This document shows positions 17,631 to 27,136 of a stretch of 64,000 bases of DNA, in pieces. This DNA comes from Sphingomonadales bacterium (GTDB lineage Bacteria > Pseudomonadota > Alphaproteobacteria > Sphingomonadales > Sphingomonadaceae). The stretch's first letter is position 1. Each line of letters opens with the position of its first letter. Both the position numbers and the translations under genes were made by a program. The DNA is taken from the NCBI GenBank assembly GCA_016721875.1, contig JADKHG010000001.1, positions 62,001 to 126,000 on the forward strand. The letters are read 5' to 3'. A model generated the notes under the pieces. The model was given only the letters and a program-made list of their open reading frames with translations, was not told where the DNA came from and did not search any database.

Positions 17631-18277
17631 TGAAAGCGATCTGGTCCCTTATCCTGCGCGATATCCGCCATGCTTGGACGGGTGGTGGATTGTGGTTGCC
17701 GGTGGTGTTCTATCTAGCCGTGGCAACACTGTTTCCCTTTGCCGTCGGTCCTGACCATGCGCTCCTCGCGCGCACCGGCGGGGGAATACTTTGGATCGCT
17801 GCACTGCTATCGAGCCTGTTGCCTATCGAACGCCTGATCCTGCCCGACATGGAAAGCGGAATGATCGATCAATTGTCGATCCGGGGTTGGTCCGAAGAAT
17901 GGATTTGTGCCGCAAAAATTGCCGCGCATTTCATAGCTTTCGGCGGACCATTGTTGCTGGCAACTCCAGTCGCCGTCGCTTTGATCGGCGTTCCCGATAC
18001 ACAAATATCCGCGCTGTTCATGGGGCTAGCATTCGCCCTGCCCGCGCTTGCCGGACTGGGGGTCACAATCGCGGCGCTGACCGCCGGGCTTCGCGGCGCT
18101 TCAGCATTGGGCGGGCTTTTGCTGGTGCCCTTAGCAATACCCTTGCTTATATTCGGCGCTGGAACGCTCGATGACAATCCGGGTCGCGCGTTGCAATTGC
18201 TCGCTGCGACCAGCCTCGCAATGACGGCATTGTCACCCTTTGCTGCGGGCGCTGCGCTTAGGGCAGGACGCAGCTAA
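17630..18277 (+). CDS. ccmB: Heme exporter permease CcmB
   Basis: 215 residues with six hydrophobic helices and the CcmB pattern (LILRDIRHAW at the N-terminus, PIERLILPDMESGMIDQL loop). Partner of CcmA in the inner membrane. No ccmC or ccmE follows; the next gene is a convergent SDR whose stop codon overlaps this gene's end by 4 nt (18274-18277). Confidence 0.93.
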   Translation: MKAIWSLILRDIRHAWTGGGLWLPVVFYLAVATLFPFAVGPDHALLARTGGGILWIAALLSSLLPIERLILPDMESGMIDQLSIRGWSEEWICAAKIAAHFIAFGGPLLLATPVAVALIGVPDTQISALFMGLAFALPALAGLGVTIAALTAGLRGASALGGLLLVPLAIPLLIFGAGTLDDNPGRALQLLAATSLAMTALSPFAAGAALRAGRS

Positions 18278-19107
18278 GCCTCTTTCGTCGCGTCCATTTT
18301 CTTCGCATAGCCTGCCGCGATCATCGCTTCGATCATATCGAACAACTTTTCGGGTTCGGCAGATTTCATCGCGACCATTTGCGCCTCAATCCCTTCGGCA
18401 ATTGCGATTTCGCGTTGCCCGGCATCCAGCGCTTCCCAAATTTGTCGTGCGACCTGATCAGGATCGATCCCGTTTTCGATTGCCGGGTCGCTGACACCGC
18501 GCACGCTGCCGTCGGCGGTCAGAGCGTTGCGCGATACATTGGTGCGGACAGACCCCGGTGCGACCACCAGCACCGACAGCCCCATCCCCGCAACTTCCGC
18601 CCGGAGCGAATCAGCATAGCCAATCAGCCCGAATTTTGCCGCACAATAGGCAGTGCGCATCGGCACCCCGACTTTACCGGCAACACTCGAAATCATCACC
18701 AACTTGCCCGATCCGCGCTGCGTCATATGCGGCAGTAAAGCCTGTGTGAGCGCGATGGGTGCCATCAGGTCGATGCCAATAACATCTTCATAAACCGATA
18801 GCTGTGTGTCGATCGCCAAAGATCGTTGCGACACCCCGGCATTGTTGACCAGAACGTCAACCTGCCCTTTCCACCCGGTTGCCTGTTCGACAACACTGCC
18901 AAGGACGGGAAAATCGGTTGCTTCGAACGGCAATATCAGCACTCGATCCATTGCGCCTGCTTCGGCGGCAACAGCATTGAGCGCCTCGACATTGCGGCCC
19001 GAAAGGATGCAATTGCCGCCATCGGCCAGCCAAGCCTTGACAAGAGCTGCACCGATTCCCGACGAGGCCCCGGTTATCCACGCGGTTTGTCCTTGATGGT
19101 CCGACAT
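18274..19107 (-). CDS. Short-chain dehydrogenase/reductase
   Basis: 277 residues. ITGASSGIGAALV cofactor motif at 11-23, NNAGVSQRS near 90, the SSVAGK strand and YCAAK active-site pair, followed by PGSVRTNVSRNAL. The pattern resembles the DHRS7-like SDR group. RBS GGAGAGAAATC just upstream of ATG 19107. Substrate unknown. Confidence 0.87.
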   Translation of the reverse strand: MSDHQGQTAWITGASSGIGAALVKAWLADGGNCILSGRNVEALNAVAAEAGAMDRVLILPFEATDFPVLGSVVEQATGWKGQVDVLVNNAGVSQRSLAIDTQLSVYEDVIGIDLMAPIALTQALLPHMTQRGSGKLVMISSVAGKVGVPMRTAYCAAKFGLIGYADSLRAEVAGMGLSVLVVAPGSVRTNVSRNALTADGSVRGVSDPAIENGIDPDQVARQIWEALDAGQREIAIAEGIEAQMVAMKSAEPEKLFDMIEAMIAAGYAKKMDATKEA

Positions 19108-19197
19108 GATTTCTCTCCTTCTTCACCGCTGCGATGCCGGTTCAACTTTCCCCCTGTCAAGCAAATGCTGCTTGCGAATCGGTCGCAGCAACCCCAC

Positions 19198-19782
19198 ATG
19201 GCATTCATGTTGATCGAAACCGAAACCACACCGAATCCGGCGACACTCAAATTCCTGCCGGGTCGCATCGTAATGGAAAGCGGGACCCGCGATTTCGCTG
19301 ATCCCGAAGAGGCCGCCGCTTCGCCTTTGGCCGAAGCGCTGTTTTCGCTCGGCGATGTCGTTGGCGTGTTCTTCGGTCGCGAATTCATTTCGGTTACCGC
19401 GGCCCCTGGTGTTGCTTGGGGTGGGCTTAAGCCCGACGTGCTGTCGATCTTACTCGACCATTTTTCCGCCGAAATGCCGCTTTTCCATCCTGCACAAGCC
19501 GGGTTTTCCGTGCCGTCGGCAGATGCAGAACTCCCGCTCGATGCGCCCGAAGATGCAGAAATTGTCGAACAGATCAAGGAATTGATCGAGACCCGCGTTC
19601 GTCCTGCTGTGGCGAACGATGGCGGCGATATCGTTTATCGCGGTTTTCAAGGTGGCGTGGTCTATCTGCAAATGCAGGGTGCTTGCTCGGGTTGCCCGTC
19701 TTCGACGGCAACGCTCAAAAACGGTATCGAGCAGCTGCTCAAACATTATGTGCCCGAAGTCAGCGAAGTCCGGGCCGCCTGA
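19198..19782 (+). CDS. nfuA: NfuA-type iron-sulfur cluster carrier (NifU-like)
   Basis: 194 residues. N-terminal Nfu_N domain (ETETTPNPATLKFLPGR) and C-terminal NifU domain with the cluster-binding motif CSGCPSS. Such proteins deliver 4Fe-4S clusters to client enzymes; a client, the radical-SAM enzyme MiaB, is encoded 3.6 kb downstream. Start at ATG 19198; ATG 19207 is equally possible. The open frame upstream to 18826 is antisense to the SDR gene and was ignored. Confidence 0.9.
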   Translation: MAFMLIETETTPNPATLKFLPGRIVMESGTRDFADPEEAAASPLAEALFSLGDVVGVFFGREFISVTAAPGVAWGGLKPDVLSILLDHFSAEMPLFHPAQAGFSVPSADAELPLDAPEDAEIVEQIKELIETRVRPAVANDGGDIVYRGFQGGVVYLQMQGACSGCPSSTATLKNGIEQLLKHYVPEVSEVRAA

Positions 19783-19809
19783 TTCAAACTTAAACCAACA
19801 GGGATATTC

Positions 19810-20405
19810 ATGTCAGTCAATTCACCGCTCGACGATGCTGCGCTCGATCAGCTGTTTCGTACCGCCCGCACCTATAATGGATATCTCGACAAACCCGTTA
19901 CGACTGAACAGCTGCATGCTGTCTGGGATTTGATGAAATATGGCCCAACCTCGGCCAACTGCCTGCCGGCGCGCATCATCTGGTGCGTCAGTCAGGAATC
20001 GAAGGAAAAGCTGGCCGCATTGTCGATGCCCGCCAATGGCGAAAAAATATTGAGCGCGCCGGCGACCGCGATCATCGGCATGGACATGGAATATTACGAG
20101 CTGCTGCCCGAGCTGTTTCCCCACACCGATGCGCGCAGCTGGTTTGTCGGCAACGACGCGCTGATCGAAAAAACCGCCTTCCGCAATAGCACGCTACAGG
20201 GCGGCTATTTCATCATGGCGGCGCGCGCACTTGGCCTCGACACCGGTCCAATGTCAGGATTCGCAAATGATGCGGTCGATGCTGCATTTTCGCTGATACG
20301 CCGATCAAGTCGAATTTCATTTCGACCATCGGCTATGGCGACCCGACGACGATATTCGAGCGCAGCCCGCGCCCGGGATTTGACCGCTTCAACAGCATCG
20401 TCTGA
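19810..20405 (+). CDS. Nitroreductase family protein (RutE/malonic semialdehyde reductase-like), with a frameshift
   Basis: FMN-dependent nitroreductase fold, about 198 residues: LFRTARTYNGYLDKPV start, KYGPTSANCLPARI flavin-binding segment, FRNSTLQGGYFIMAARALGLDTGPMSGF. At the T run 20287-20290 one T appears missing; restoring it gives AAFFADTPIKSNFISTIGYGDPTTIFERSPR and a stop at 20403-20405, the usual C-terminus of the family. Without the correction the frame runs into the start of tsaB, which is not credible. Confidence 0.85.
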
Positions 20406-20422
20406 TCTGTTTACAACTCGAA

Positions 20423-21049
20423 ATGCGAACTCTGCTAATCGATACTGCGTCGCCTGCCTGTTCAGTGGCGCTGTTCGATGGCGATGAGCTGCTAGCCGCG
20501 CATCATGAAGTAATCGGTCGCGGCCATGCGGAAAAGCTCGTTGGACTTATTGCGCGACTGCCCGACAAAGGTAAGGCGGATCAAATCCTGGTCGATGTTG
20601 GTCCTGGAAGTTTCACCGGAATTCGCGTCGGGCTCTCTGCCGCCCGTGCTTTGGCATTTGCATGGCATTGCGAATGTCATGGCTTCAGCCAGATGGAATA
20701 TCTCGCCGCGCTGGCGTTGAGGCAAAATCCGGATGCCGATCATGTCGATGTCGTCATTAACGGCGGTCATGGTGAGGTATTTTTTCAAAGCTTTGACCGT
20801 ACGCTTTCACCCGCCGCAGTCATTATTTCGATATTGCCTGCCAAAGCAGCGGAGCTAAGTTGTTCACACTTTATCACTGGAGATGCTTGTGCTGCACAGA
20901 TCGCCGAACTGCGCAGCAACATAGAAGCGTTGATCGGGGAGTGCGACATGCGACTTTGGTCATATGATCTTGGTTTGAAAGAGAAGACATTGACTCCGCT
21001 TTACATCCGCGCGCCAGACGCCAAACTTCCGGGTATCGGCAATAGATGA
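20423..21049 (+). CDS. tsaB: tRNA threonylcarbamoyladenosine biosynthesis protein TsaB
   Basis: 208 residues, ASKHA fold: MRTLLIDTASPACSVALF and the VDVGPGSFTGIRVGLSAARALA segment are diagnostic. TsaB partners TsaD and TsaE in making t6A37 in tRNAs that read ANN codons. The stop overlaps the start of rimI (21046-21049), a pairing conserved in many bacteria. Confidence 0.95.
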   Translation: MRTLLIDTASPACSVALFDGDELLAAHHEVIGRGHAEKLVGLIARLPDKGKADQILVDVGPGSFTGIRVGLSAARALAFAWHCECHGFSQMEYLAALALRQNPDADHVDVVINGGHGEVFFQSFDRTLSPAAVIISILPAKAAELSCSHFITGDACAAQIAELRSNIEALIGECDMRLWSYDLGLKEKTLTPLYIRAPDAKLPGIGNR

Positions 21050-21504
21050 TCACAATTTGCAAAGGCGATGCTCGCGATATTGCCTCCATCATGCCTGTCA
21101 TGAATTCGGCATTTCCAGCCGAGTTTGGCGAAGCCTGGACAGCCAATCAATGCATTGGCGCCCTAGCTATGTCCGGTTGCCATTTGCATATTGCAAAAAT
21201 TGAGTCAGCCGTTGTCGGCTTCTCAATCTCACGCCGAACGCTCGATGAGGAAGAACTGCTCCTAATTGCTGTCGATTCAAATAGCCAAAATTTGTCGGTT
21301 GGCAGCCAATTGTTGAAATCTGCCGTTCAAGACAGTTTCGACAATGGAGTGACCAAATTTTTTCTTGAAGTGCGCGAAAATAACGACGCGTTTCGCTTCT
21401 ATGAAAAACACGGCTTCGAAATCGTCGGAATCCGACCCAATTATTATCGTGGAGCCGATGGCGTTCAATTTGCAGCGCGGACAATGGCAAAATTTAGCCG
21501 ATGA
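21046..21504 (+). CDS. rimI: Ribosomal protein S18 alanine N-acetyltransferase RimI (GNAT)
   Basis: 152 residues. GNAT fold with the acetyl-CoA loop region (NSQNLSVGSQLLKSAV), the VRENNDAFRFYEKHGFEIVGIRPNYY segment typical of RimI. The pyrophosphate loop reads Q-N-x-x-V-G-S, slightly off the Q/RxxGxG/A consensus. Codon use is more AT-rich than in the neighbours. Coupled to tsaB by a 4-nt overlap. Confidence 0.87.
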   Translation: MITICKGDARDIASIMPVMNSAFPAEFGEAWTANQCIGALAMSGCHLHIAKIESAVVGFSISRRTLDEEELLLIAVDSNSQNLSVGSQLLKSAVQDSFDNGVTKFFLEVRENNDAFRFYEKHGFEIVGIRPNYYRGADGVQFAARTMAKFSR

Positions 21505-21637
21505 CCATTGCGATGTCGGCAAGTTACCGATTTCACCTATATTGATCTGTTAATCGAAACTATGGACTTTCAGTCCCAATTGCGAGATAATATCGCGGTG
21601 GGTCGCAAAACAAAAAAAACAGGGTCAAGGAGTCATT

Positions 21638-22066
21638 ATGACACAGGATATCAATGACGGAAATGAGATGCTGATTACGCTTACAGCGGATATCGTTGCT
21701 GCTCACGTCAGCAATAACAGCGTTGCCGTTTCCGATTTGCCAGTACTGATTAGCAATGTGCACAGCGCATTAGCAGGACTTTCAGGTGCGCATGCACCTG
21801 TTGTTGCGCCGGAACCTGCTGTTCCTATTCGCAATTCTATCAAGCGTGACTTCATCGTCTGCCTCGAAGACGGAAAAAAGCTGAAAATGCTGAAGCGTCA
21901 CTTGATGACGCACTATGGCATGACGCCCGATGACTATCGCGCAAAATGGGGTCTGGCGGCTGACTATCCGATGGTCGCCCCCGCCTATGCAGAACAGCGC
22001 CGCGATCTTGCCAAGGCGATCGGCCTCGGTCGCAAACCGGGATCGGGACGCAAGAAAAAAGCGTAA
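21638..22066 (+). CDS. mucR: MucR/Ros-family transcriptional regulator
   Basis: 142 residues. The C-terminal Ros-type zinc finger CLEDGKKLKMLKRHLMTHYG with MTPDDYRAKWGL is clear; metal ligands are Cys, Asp in place of the second Cys, and two His (H-x4-H), an arrangement known from MucR/Ml proteins. The N-terminal half (about residues 1-60) is the oligomerisation region and the C-terminus is basic (RKPGSGRKKKA). MucR proteins are H-NS-like, AT-rich-DNA-binding global regulators. RBS AGGAGTCATT upstream; terminator follows. Confidence 0.93.
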   Translation: MTQDINDGNEMLITLTADIVAAHVSNNSVAVSDLPVLISNVHSALAGLSGAHAPVVAPEPAVPIRNSIKRDFIVCLEDGKKLKMLKRHLMTHYGMTPDDYRAKWGLAADYPMVAPAYAEQRRDLAKAIGLGRKPGSGRKKKA

Positions 22067-22099
22067 TTCCGAACTGTATTCAAACAATGTGAAACAAAC

Positions 22100-22132
22100 G
22101 AAGGGCCGGTCGTAATGACTGGCCCTTTTCGT
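22100..22132 (+). terminator. Intrinsic terminator after mucR
   Basis: Stem AAGGGCCGGT with ACTGGCCCTT (one G-U pair), 6-nt loop, then TTC; located about 35 nt after the mucR stop. Confidence 0.8.
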
Positions 22133-22169
22133 TGACGAATTCGGCGAGGACACTACATATCATGGCATA

Positions 22170-22592
22170 ATGGACACCCGGATTGACCTAGAGGCATTGT
22201 GCGCAGAGCGCGGTTTGCGCATCACCGACCAGCGGCGCGTCATTGCCCGCGTCATTTCCGATGCCTTTGACCATCCCGATGTTGAGGAATTGTATCGCCG
22301 CGCTTCAGCTATCGACCCAAAAATCTCTATCGCGACGGTTTATCGCACCGTGCGCCTGTTCGAAGAGGCAGGAATTTTGGATCGCCACGATTTCGGCGAC
22401 GGCCGCGCGCGTTATGAGGCATCCCCTGAAGCGCATCATGACCATCTGATTGATGTCGAAACCGGTAAGGTGATCGAATTTGTCGATCCCGAACTGGAAG
22501 CATTGCAGAAACAAATTGCCGAGCGGCTCGGCTATCGTCTGGTCGATCACCGTATGGAGTTGTACGCCGTTGCCATCAACCGCAACGATTGA
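22170..22592 (+). CDS. fur: Fur-family metal-responsive repressor
   Basis: 140 residues. Winged-helix DNA-binding domain (LRITDQRRVIARVI, ISIATVYRTVRLFEEAGIL) and dimerisation domain with the metal site HHDHLIDVETGKVIEF. The C-terminal CxxC pairs of E. coli Fur are absent, as is usual for alphaproteobacterial Fur/Mur. It may respond to iron or manganese; the sequence does not settle which. Followed without a gap by plsC. Confidence 0.9.
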   Translation: MDTRIDLEALCAERGLRITDQRRVIARVISDAFDHPDVEELYRRASAIDPKISIATVYRTVRLFEEAGILDRHDFGDGRARYEASPEAHHDHLIDVETGKVIEFVDPELEALQKQIAERLGYRLVDHRMELYAVAINRND

Positions 22593-23365
22593 ACGCCGCA
22601 ATCCGGTTGCGCTGATATTGGGGCAATTGCTGTTTGCCGCGCGCCTTTTGCTGATGGCCGCAAGTTTGTTGGTCGGGCTGGTTCTGCACAATCTTTGGCG
22701 ACTGTTTCGACAGCCCTCGCCATGGCCCCGCCTTTTTCCTGCTGTCGATCAGTTGGACGGCTGGAATTGCGACCGCTACCTCGGGCAGGCGGATCCGCAA
22801 AAATGTGTTCTACGCCGCAAACCATCACAGCTGGATCGACATTCCGGTAATGTCAGGTGTGACCGGCTGCACCTTTGTAGCCAATGACGGTATCGAAAAA
22901 TGGCCGCTGATTGGCTGGCTGTGCACGATCAACAATACGATTTTCGTCAATCGCGAGAACAAGCTGAGTGTGGGCGAACAGGTCGATGACTTGCGTGAAG
23001 CAATGAGCGGGGATCAACCGGTTACGATTTTTCCAGAAGGCACCACCCATGACGGATCGGGGCTATTACCGTTCAAGCCGTCGCTGTTTGCAGCACTGGT
23101 TCCGCCGCCAACGGGTATGATGGTGCAGCCCGTTTTCCTTACCTACGGTCGCCATACCCGACGGATATCGTGGGTGGGAGAAGAGGGTATTGTCGAGAAC
23201 TTCTGGCGCGTGATGTCCTATCTCAAACCGGTAACGGCAACGATGCATTTTCTCGATCCGTTTGATCCCGCACATTTCGCGGATCGTAAAGCCATTTCTG
23301 CCGAAGTCCGCGCACGAATCGCGGAGGCGATGCAAGCTGGCGACCATTACCGCAGCCATGTATAG
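22570..23365 (+). CDS. plsC: 1-acyl-sn-glycerol-3-phosphate acyltransferase, with a frameshift
   Basis: Converts lysophosphatidic acid to phosphatidic acid at the inner membrane. The N-terminal membrane segment (LILGQLLFAARLLLMAASLLVGLVL region) lies in one frame, the catalytic part in another: NHHSWID (HX4D), the FVNRENK block and FPEGTT. The T run at 22733-22737 has one T too many: removing it gives PWPRLFLLSISWTAGIA leading to RKNVFYAANHHSW. Start uncertain: TTG 22570 or a later in-frame TTG; it overlaps the end of fur. Since plsC is normally essential, a sequence error is likely. Confidence 0.82.
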
Positions 23366-23374
23366 GCGCGGCGC

Positions 23375-24691
23375 ATGAGCAACGAGTCGCCCAAGACCTT
23401 TCACGTCAAAAATTACGGCTGTCAGATGAATGTCTATGACGGCGAACGCATGGCAGAGATGTTTAGCGGGCGCGGGATGGAGGCATCGGACAAAGAGGAT
23501 GCCGACCTTGTCATCCTGAACACCTGCCACATTCGTGAAAAGGCGGCGGAAAAGGTCTATTCCGAAATCGGTCGGCTGCGTCGCCGTGATGGCAGCAGCC
23601 CGATGATTGCGGTGGCGGGCTGTGTCGCTCAGGCCGAAGGCGGTGAAATCAGCCGCCGCGCGCGCGAAGTAGATATCGTGGTCGGCCCGCAAGCCTATCA
23701 CAAGCTGCCGGACATGATCGACGCCGTGGTTCGCGGAGAATCGAGCGTTGATCTTGATCTGCCGGGGCTCGACAAATTTGACGCTCTACCCAAGCGCCGC
23801 AAATCCGGGCCTGCCGCCTTTCTGACCGTACAGGAAGGCTGCGACAAATTCTGCACCTATTGCGTTGTGCCCTATACCCGCGGCGCCGAAATCAGCCGCA
23901 GCTTTGCCGACCTGATCGATGAGGCGAAGGCACTGGTTGATGGCGGGGCAAAGGAAATCACGCTGCTGGGGCAGAATGTGAATGCCTGGACCGATGCGGA
24001 CCATGACCTGGGATCATTGATCCGCGCGCTCGACCGAATCGAAGGGCTGCATCGCATCCGCTATATGACCAGCCATCCCAACGACATGACTGACGGTCTG
24101 ATCGCCGCGCATGGCGAAGTCGAAAAGCTGATGCCCTATCTGCACTTGCCAGTGCAATCGGGTTCAGACCGCATATTGAAGGCGATGAATCGCAGCCATA
24201 GCCGCGACAGCTACCTCAGGATTGTCGAGCGCGTCCGCGCAGTGCGGCCCGACGTGGCGCTGTCGGGCGATTTCATCGTCGGCTTCCCCGGCGAAAGCGA
24301 TGCCGATTTTGAAGACACGTTGAGCATCGTCCGTGAAGCTGGCAACGCGCAAGCCTATTCGTTCAAATACAGCCCCCGACCCGGTACTCCGGCCGCTACC
24401 ATGGACGACCAGATTGCGTCAGAAATTGCCGATGAACGGCTGCAAAGGCTGCAGGCGTTGATAAACGAGCAACAATTGGCCTTCAATCAGGCTACAAGGG
24501 GCAAACGCACATCTGTTTTGCTCGAAAAACCGGGCAAATTGAATGGCCAATTGATCGGCCGATCACCGTGGCTGCAATCGGTGCATGTGCTTGCGCCGGG
24601 GCTCGCAATCGGCGATATTGTCGAGGTTGAAATTACCGAATCCGGTCCGCTGAGTCTCAAAGGAGAAATGCTGATGAAGGTTGCTGCCTGA
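23375..24691 (+). CDS. miaB: tRNA-2-methylthio-N6-dimethylallyladenosine synthase MiaB
   Basis: 438 residues, complete. MTTase N-terminal domain with three cluster Cys (NYGCQMN, NTCHIREKA, VAGCVAQ), radical-SAM motif CDKFCTYC near residue 155, and C-terminal TRAM domain. It adds the methylthio group to i6A37 of tRNAs reading UNN codons. The stop codon directly abuts the phoH start (24691/24692), consistent with the miaB-phoH-ybeY-corC operon. Confidence 0.97.
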   Translation: MSNESPKTFHVKNYGCQMNVYDGERMAEMFSGRGMEASDKEDADLVILNTCHIREKAAEKVYSEIGRLRRRDGSSPMIAVAGCVAQAEGGEISRRAREVDIVVGPQAYHKLPDMIDAVVRGESSVDLDLPGLDKFDALPKRRKSGPAAFLTVQEGCDKFCTYCVVPYTRGAEISRSFADLIDEAKALVDGGAKEITLLGQNVNAWTDADHDLGSLIRALDRIEGLHRIRYMTSHPNDMTDGLIAAHGEVEKLMPYLHLPVQSGSDRILKAMNRSHSRDSYLRIVERVRAVRPDVALSGDFIVGFPGESDADFEDTLSIVREAGNAQAYSFKYSPRPGTPAATMDDQIASEIADERLQRLQALINEQQLAFNQATRGKRTSVLLEKPGKLNGQLIGRSPWLQSVHVLAPGLAIGDIVEVEITESGPLSLKGEMLMKVAA

Positions 24692-25687
24692 ATGGCAAAA
24701 CGAGCGCAGGCGCAAGCAGGCGATATGTCGCGGCTGGAAATGCAGTTCGACAAACCGCACCTCATCAACAGCGTGTTCGGCGAATTTGACCGCAACCTTG
24801 TCACCATCGAAAACCGTCTGGGCGTCTATATCTCGGCGCGGGGCAACCGGATCCAGATCGAGGGCGAAGCGGGCGCTACGGCGCGTGCGCGTGATGTATT
24901 GCAAGACATTTACACCCGCGTGCAACGGCATGAGGATATCGACCCTGAGACAGTGCAGGCCATCATCTCGATGAGTTCGGAACCCACGCTCGAAGGTATC
25001 GTCCGCAAGGATGATAGCGGCGCGCCGACCATCATGATCCGCACCCGCAAGAAAACGCTCGTGCCGCGCTCAGCAACACAAATCCCCTATATGGAGGCGC
25101 TGGCGCGCGACGAGATCATCTTTGCACTGGGGCCAGCAGGGACGGGCAAGACCTATCTGGCGGTCGCGCAGGCGGTCGCGATGCTCATCACGGGGGCGGT
25201 GGACCGGTTGATCTTGTCACGCCCAGCGGTCGAGGCGGGCGAGCGGCTTGGCTTCCTGCCCGGCGACATGAAGGAAAAGGTCGATCCTTATCTGCGGCCG
25301 ATCTACGACGCGCTGCACGACACATTGCCGGTCGAGCAGGTCGAGCGGCGGATAGCGAGCGGCGAAATCGAAATCGCCCCGCTTGCTTTCATGCGTGGGC
25401 GCACACTCGCCGATGCCTTCATCATTCTTGATGAAGCGCAGAACACTACGCCCGCGCAGATGAAGATGTTCCTCACCCGCTTTGGCATGAACAGCCGCAT
25501 GGTGATCTGCGGTGACCCCAACCAGGTCGATATTCCCGGTGGAGCCACCTATTCAGGGCTGAAGGATGCGGTCGATCGGCTGGAAGGCGTTGACGGCATC
25601 ACCACCATCCGCTTCAACTCCAGCGATGTTGTCCGCCATCCACTCGTCGGTCGCATTGTCGATGCCTATGAGGGCACGGATGGTTGA
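24692..25687 (+). CDS. phoH: PhoH-like ATPase
   Basis: 331 residues. KH-like N-terminal part, then the PhoH P-loop with Walker A GPAGTGKTYLAVAQA, DRLILSRPAVEAGERLGFLPGD and Walker B FIILDEAQNTTPAQ. Probably an RNA helicase/nuclease-associated ATPase that works with YbeY in rRNA processing. Overlaps ybeY by 8 nt. Confidence 0.94.
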   Translation: MAKRAQAQAGDMSRLEMQFDKPHLINSVFGEFDRNLVTIENRLGVYISARGNRIQIEGEAGATARARDVLQDIYTRVQRHEDIDPETVQAIISMSSEPTLEGIVRKDDSGAPTIMIRTRKKTLVPRSATQIPYMEALARDEIIFALGPAGTGKTYLAVAQAVAMLITGAVDRLILSRPAVEAGERLGFLPGDMKEKVDPYLRPIYDALHDTLPVEQVERRIASGEIEIAPLAFMRGRTLADAFIILDEAQNTTPAQMKMFLTRFGMNSRMVICGDPNQVDIPGGATYSGLKDAVDRLEGVDGITTIRFNSSDVVRHPLVGRIVDAYEGTDG

Positions 25688-26171
25688 GGTCGAACTCGAC
25701 CAGACAGACGAGTGGGGCGAGGATCGGGATTGGCAAGCGCTGGCGGATGCAGCGGTAGCGCAAGCCTTTGTGGTAGCCGGGTTCGCGACCAACGCCAATG
25801 TCTCGATCAGCATCACCCTGTCGAACAATGACGAAGTCCAAGCGCTCAATGCGCAATGGCGGGACAAGAACAAGCCGACCAATGTGTTGAGCTTCCCCAT
25901 GCTGGAGGCCGAGGATCTGGCTGCGCTTGCTGCAACCGGCAAGGGCGTGGCCTTATTGGGTGACATCATCCTCGCCCATACGGTCTGCGTCGCCGAAGCC
26001 GAGGAAAAGGGCATCGCCCTGCCCGATCACGTCACCCATCTGATCATCCACGGCACATTGCACCTGCTCGGCCATGACCATATCGACGATATACAAGCCG
26101 AGCATATGGAGGCATTGGAAGTAAAAGCCCTTGCATCGCTGGGGCTTGGCAATCCATATAGCGACAATTGA
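25680..26171 (+). CDS. ybeY: Endoribonuclease YbeY
   Basis: 163 residues. Zinc-binding HGTLHLLGHDH motif near the C-terminus and the WRDKNKPTNVLSFP segment identify YbeY, involved in 16S rRNA 3' end maturation and ribosome quality control. Start ATG 25680 overlaps the end of phoH; the open frame continues upstream inside phoH but without family similarity. Confidence 0.95.
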   Translation: MVEVELDQTDEWGEDRDWQALADAAVAQAFVVAGFATNANVSISITLSNNDEVQALNAQWRDKNKPTNVLSFPMLEAEDLAALAATGKGVALLGDIILAHTVCVAEAEEKGIALPDHVTHLIIHGTLHLLGHDHIDDIQAEHMEALEVKALASLGLGNPYSDN

Positions 26172-26200
26172 AATCCAGTGGAGGTAGCAAGGCCGGTCTG

Positions 26201-27136
26201 ATGTCGGAGGGCGAGAGTAGTAACGGGTCGAAATCACGATCCGACGACGGCGGAGAAAGCCGAATATGGCAGCGCGTAAGAGCGCTTCTCTTTGGGCGGA
26301 ACCATGAGCCCACGCTGCGCGAGCAGTTGGAAGAAAAAATCAGCGAACATGAAGACGATGCCGACGATGGCGGCGATGTCGACGACGATGGCGACCTGTC
26401 GGCCAACGAACGCATCATGCTGCGCAATTTGCTGCATTTCTCCGAACACCGCGTCGATGATGTCATGGTCCCGCGCAGCGACATTCTCGGCATCGAAGAG
26501 AGCGCCAGCTTTGACGAAGCGGTCGCCGCCTTTGCCGAACATGGCCACAGCCGCCTTCCGGTCTATCGCGAGACGCTCGACAATATTACCGGCATGATTC
26601 ATGTGAAGGATGTCTTTGCCGTCCTTGCCGAGGGTAAGGAACAGCCTGACAGCCTCGAGCCCTTCATCCGCCAGCCGCGCTTTGTGCCGCAGAGCATGGG
26701 GGCAATGGAATTGCTCGATGAAATGCGCCGGACCCGCACCCATTTGGCAATCGTCATTGATGAATATTCAGGCACCGAGGGCTTGGTAACAATCGAGGAT
26801 CTGGTCGAGGAAATTGTCGGCGAGATCGAAGACGAGCATGACGAAGAAGCCGAAGCGCTCTTCATCGAAATCGAACCCGGAATCTGGGATGCCGACGCCC
26901 GCGCCGAGCTGGATGATCTGGCCGAGGCCATCGACCCCAAATTGTCCGAGGTTGACGAGGATGTCGATACGCTTGGCGGACTGGCCTTTGTCATCGCAGG
27001 CAATGTCCCATCCCCCGGCACAATCCTGATGCATCCAGAAAGCGGCTGGAGACTGGAAATATTGGAAGCCGACGAACGCCGCGTCACCCGCGTTCGCCTC
27101 CACATGCCGCAGGTTGTCGGCGAAGCTGCAGGTTAG
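26201..27136 (+). CDS. corC: CBS-domain protein of the CorC/HlyC family
   Basis: About 311 residues. Acidic Asp/Glu-rich N-terminus (EHEDDADDGGDVDDDG), two CBS domains (VMVPRSDILGIE, FRQPRFVPQSM-type; DEYSGTEGLVTIEDLVEEIVGEI) and the CorC-HlyC C-terminal domain. No membrane segment. Associated with magnesium/cobalt efflux or membrane integrity. ATG 26201 is preferred; a TTG at 26168 overlaps the ybeY stop and GGAGG at 26180 lies between them. Ends in a 4-nt overlap with convergent msrA. Confidence 0.88.
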   Translation: MSEGESSNGSKSRSDDGGESRIWQRVRALLFGRNHEPTLREQLEEKISEHEDDADDGGDVDDDGDLSANERIMLRNLLHFSEHRVDDVMVPRSDILGIEESASFDEAVAAFAEHGHSRLPVYRETLDNITGMIHVKDVFAVLAEGKEQPDSLEPFIRQPRFVPQSMGAMELLDEMRRTRTHLAIVIDEYSGTEGLVTIEDLVEEIVGEIEDEHDEEAEALFIEIEPGIWDADARAELDDLAEAIDPKLSEVDEDVDTLGGLAFVIAGNVPSPGTILMHPESGWRLEILEADERRVTRVRLHMPQVVGEAAG

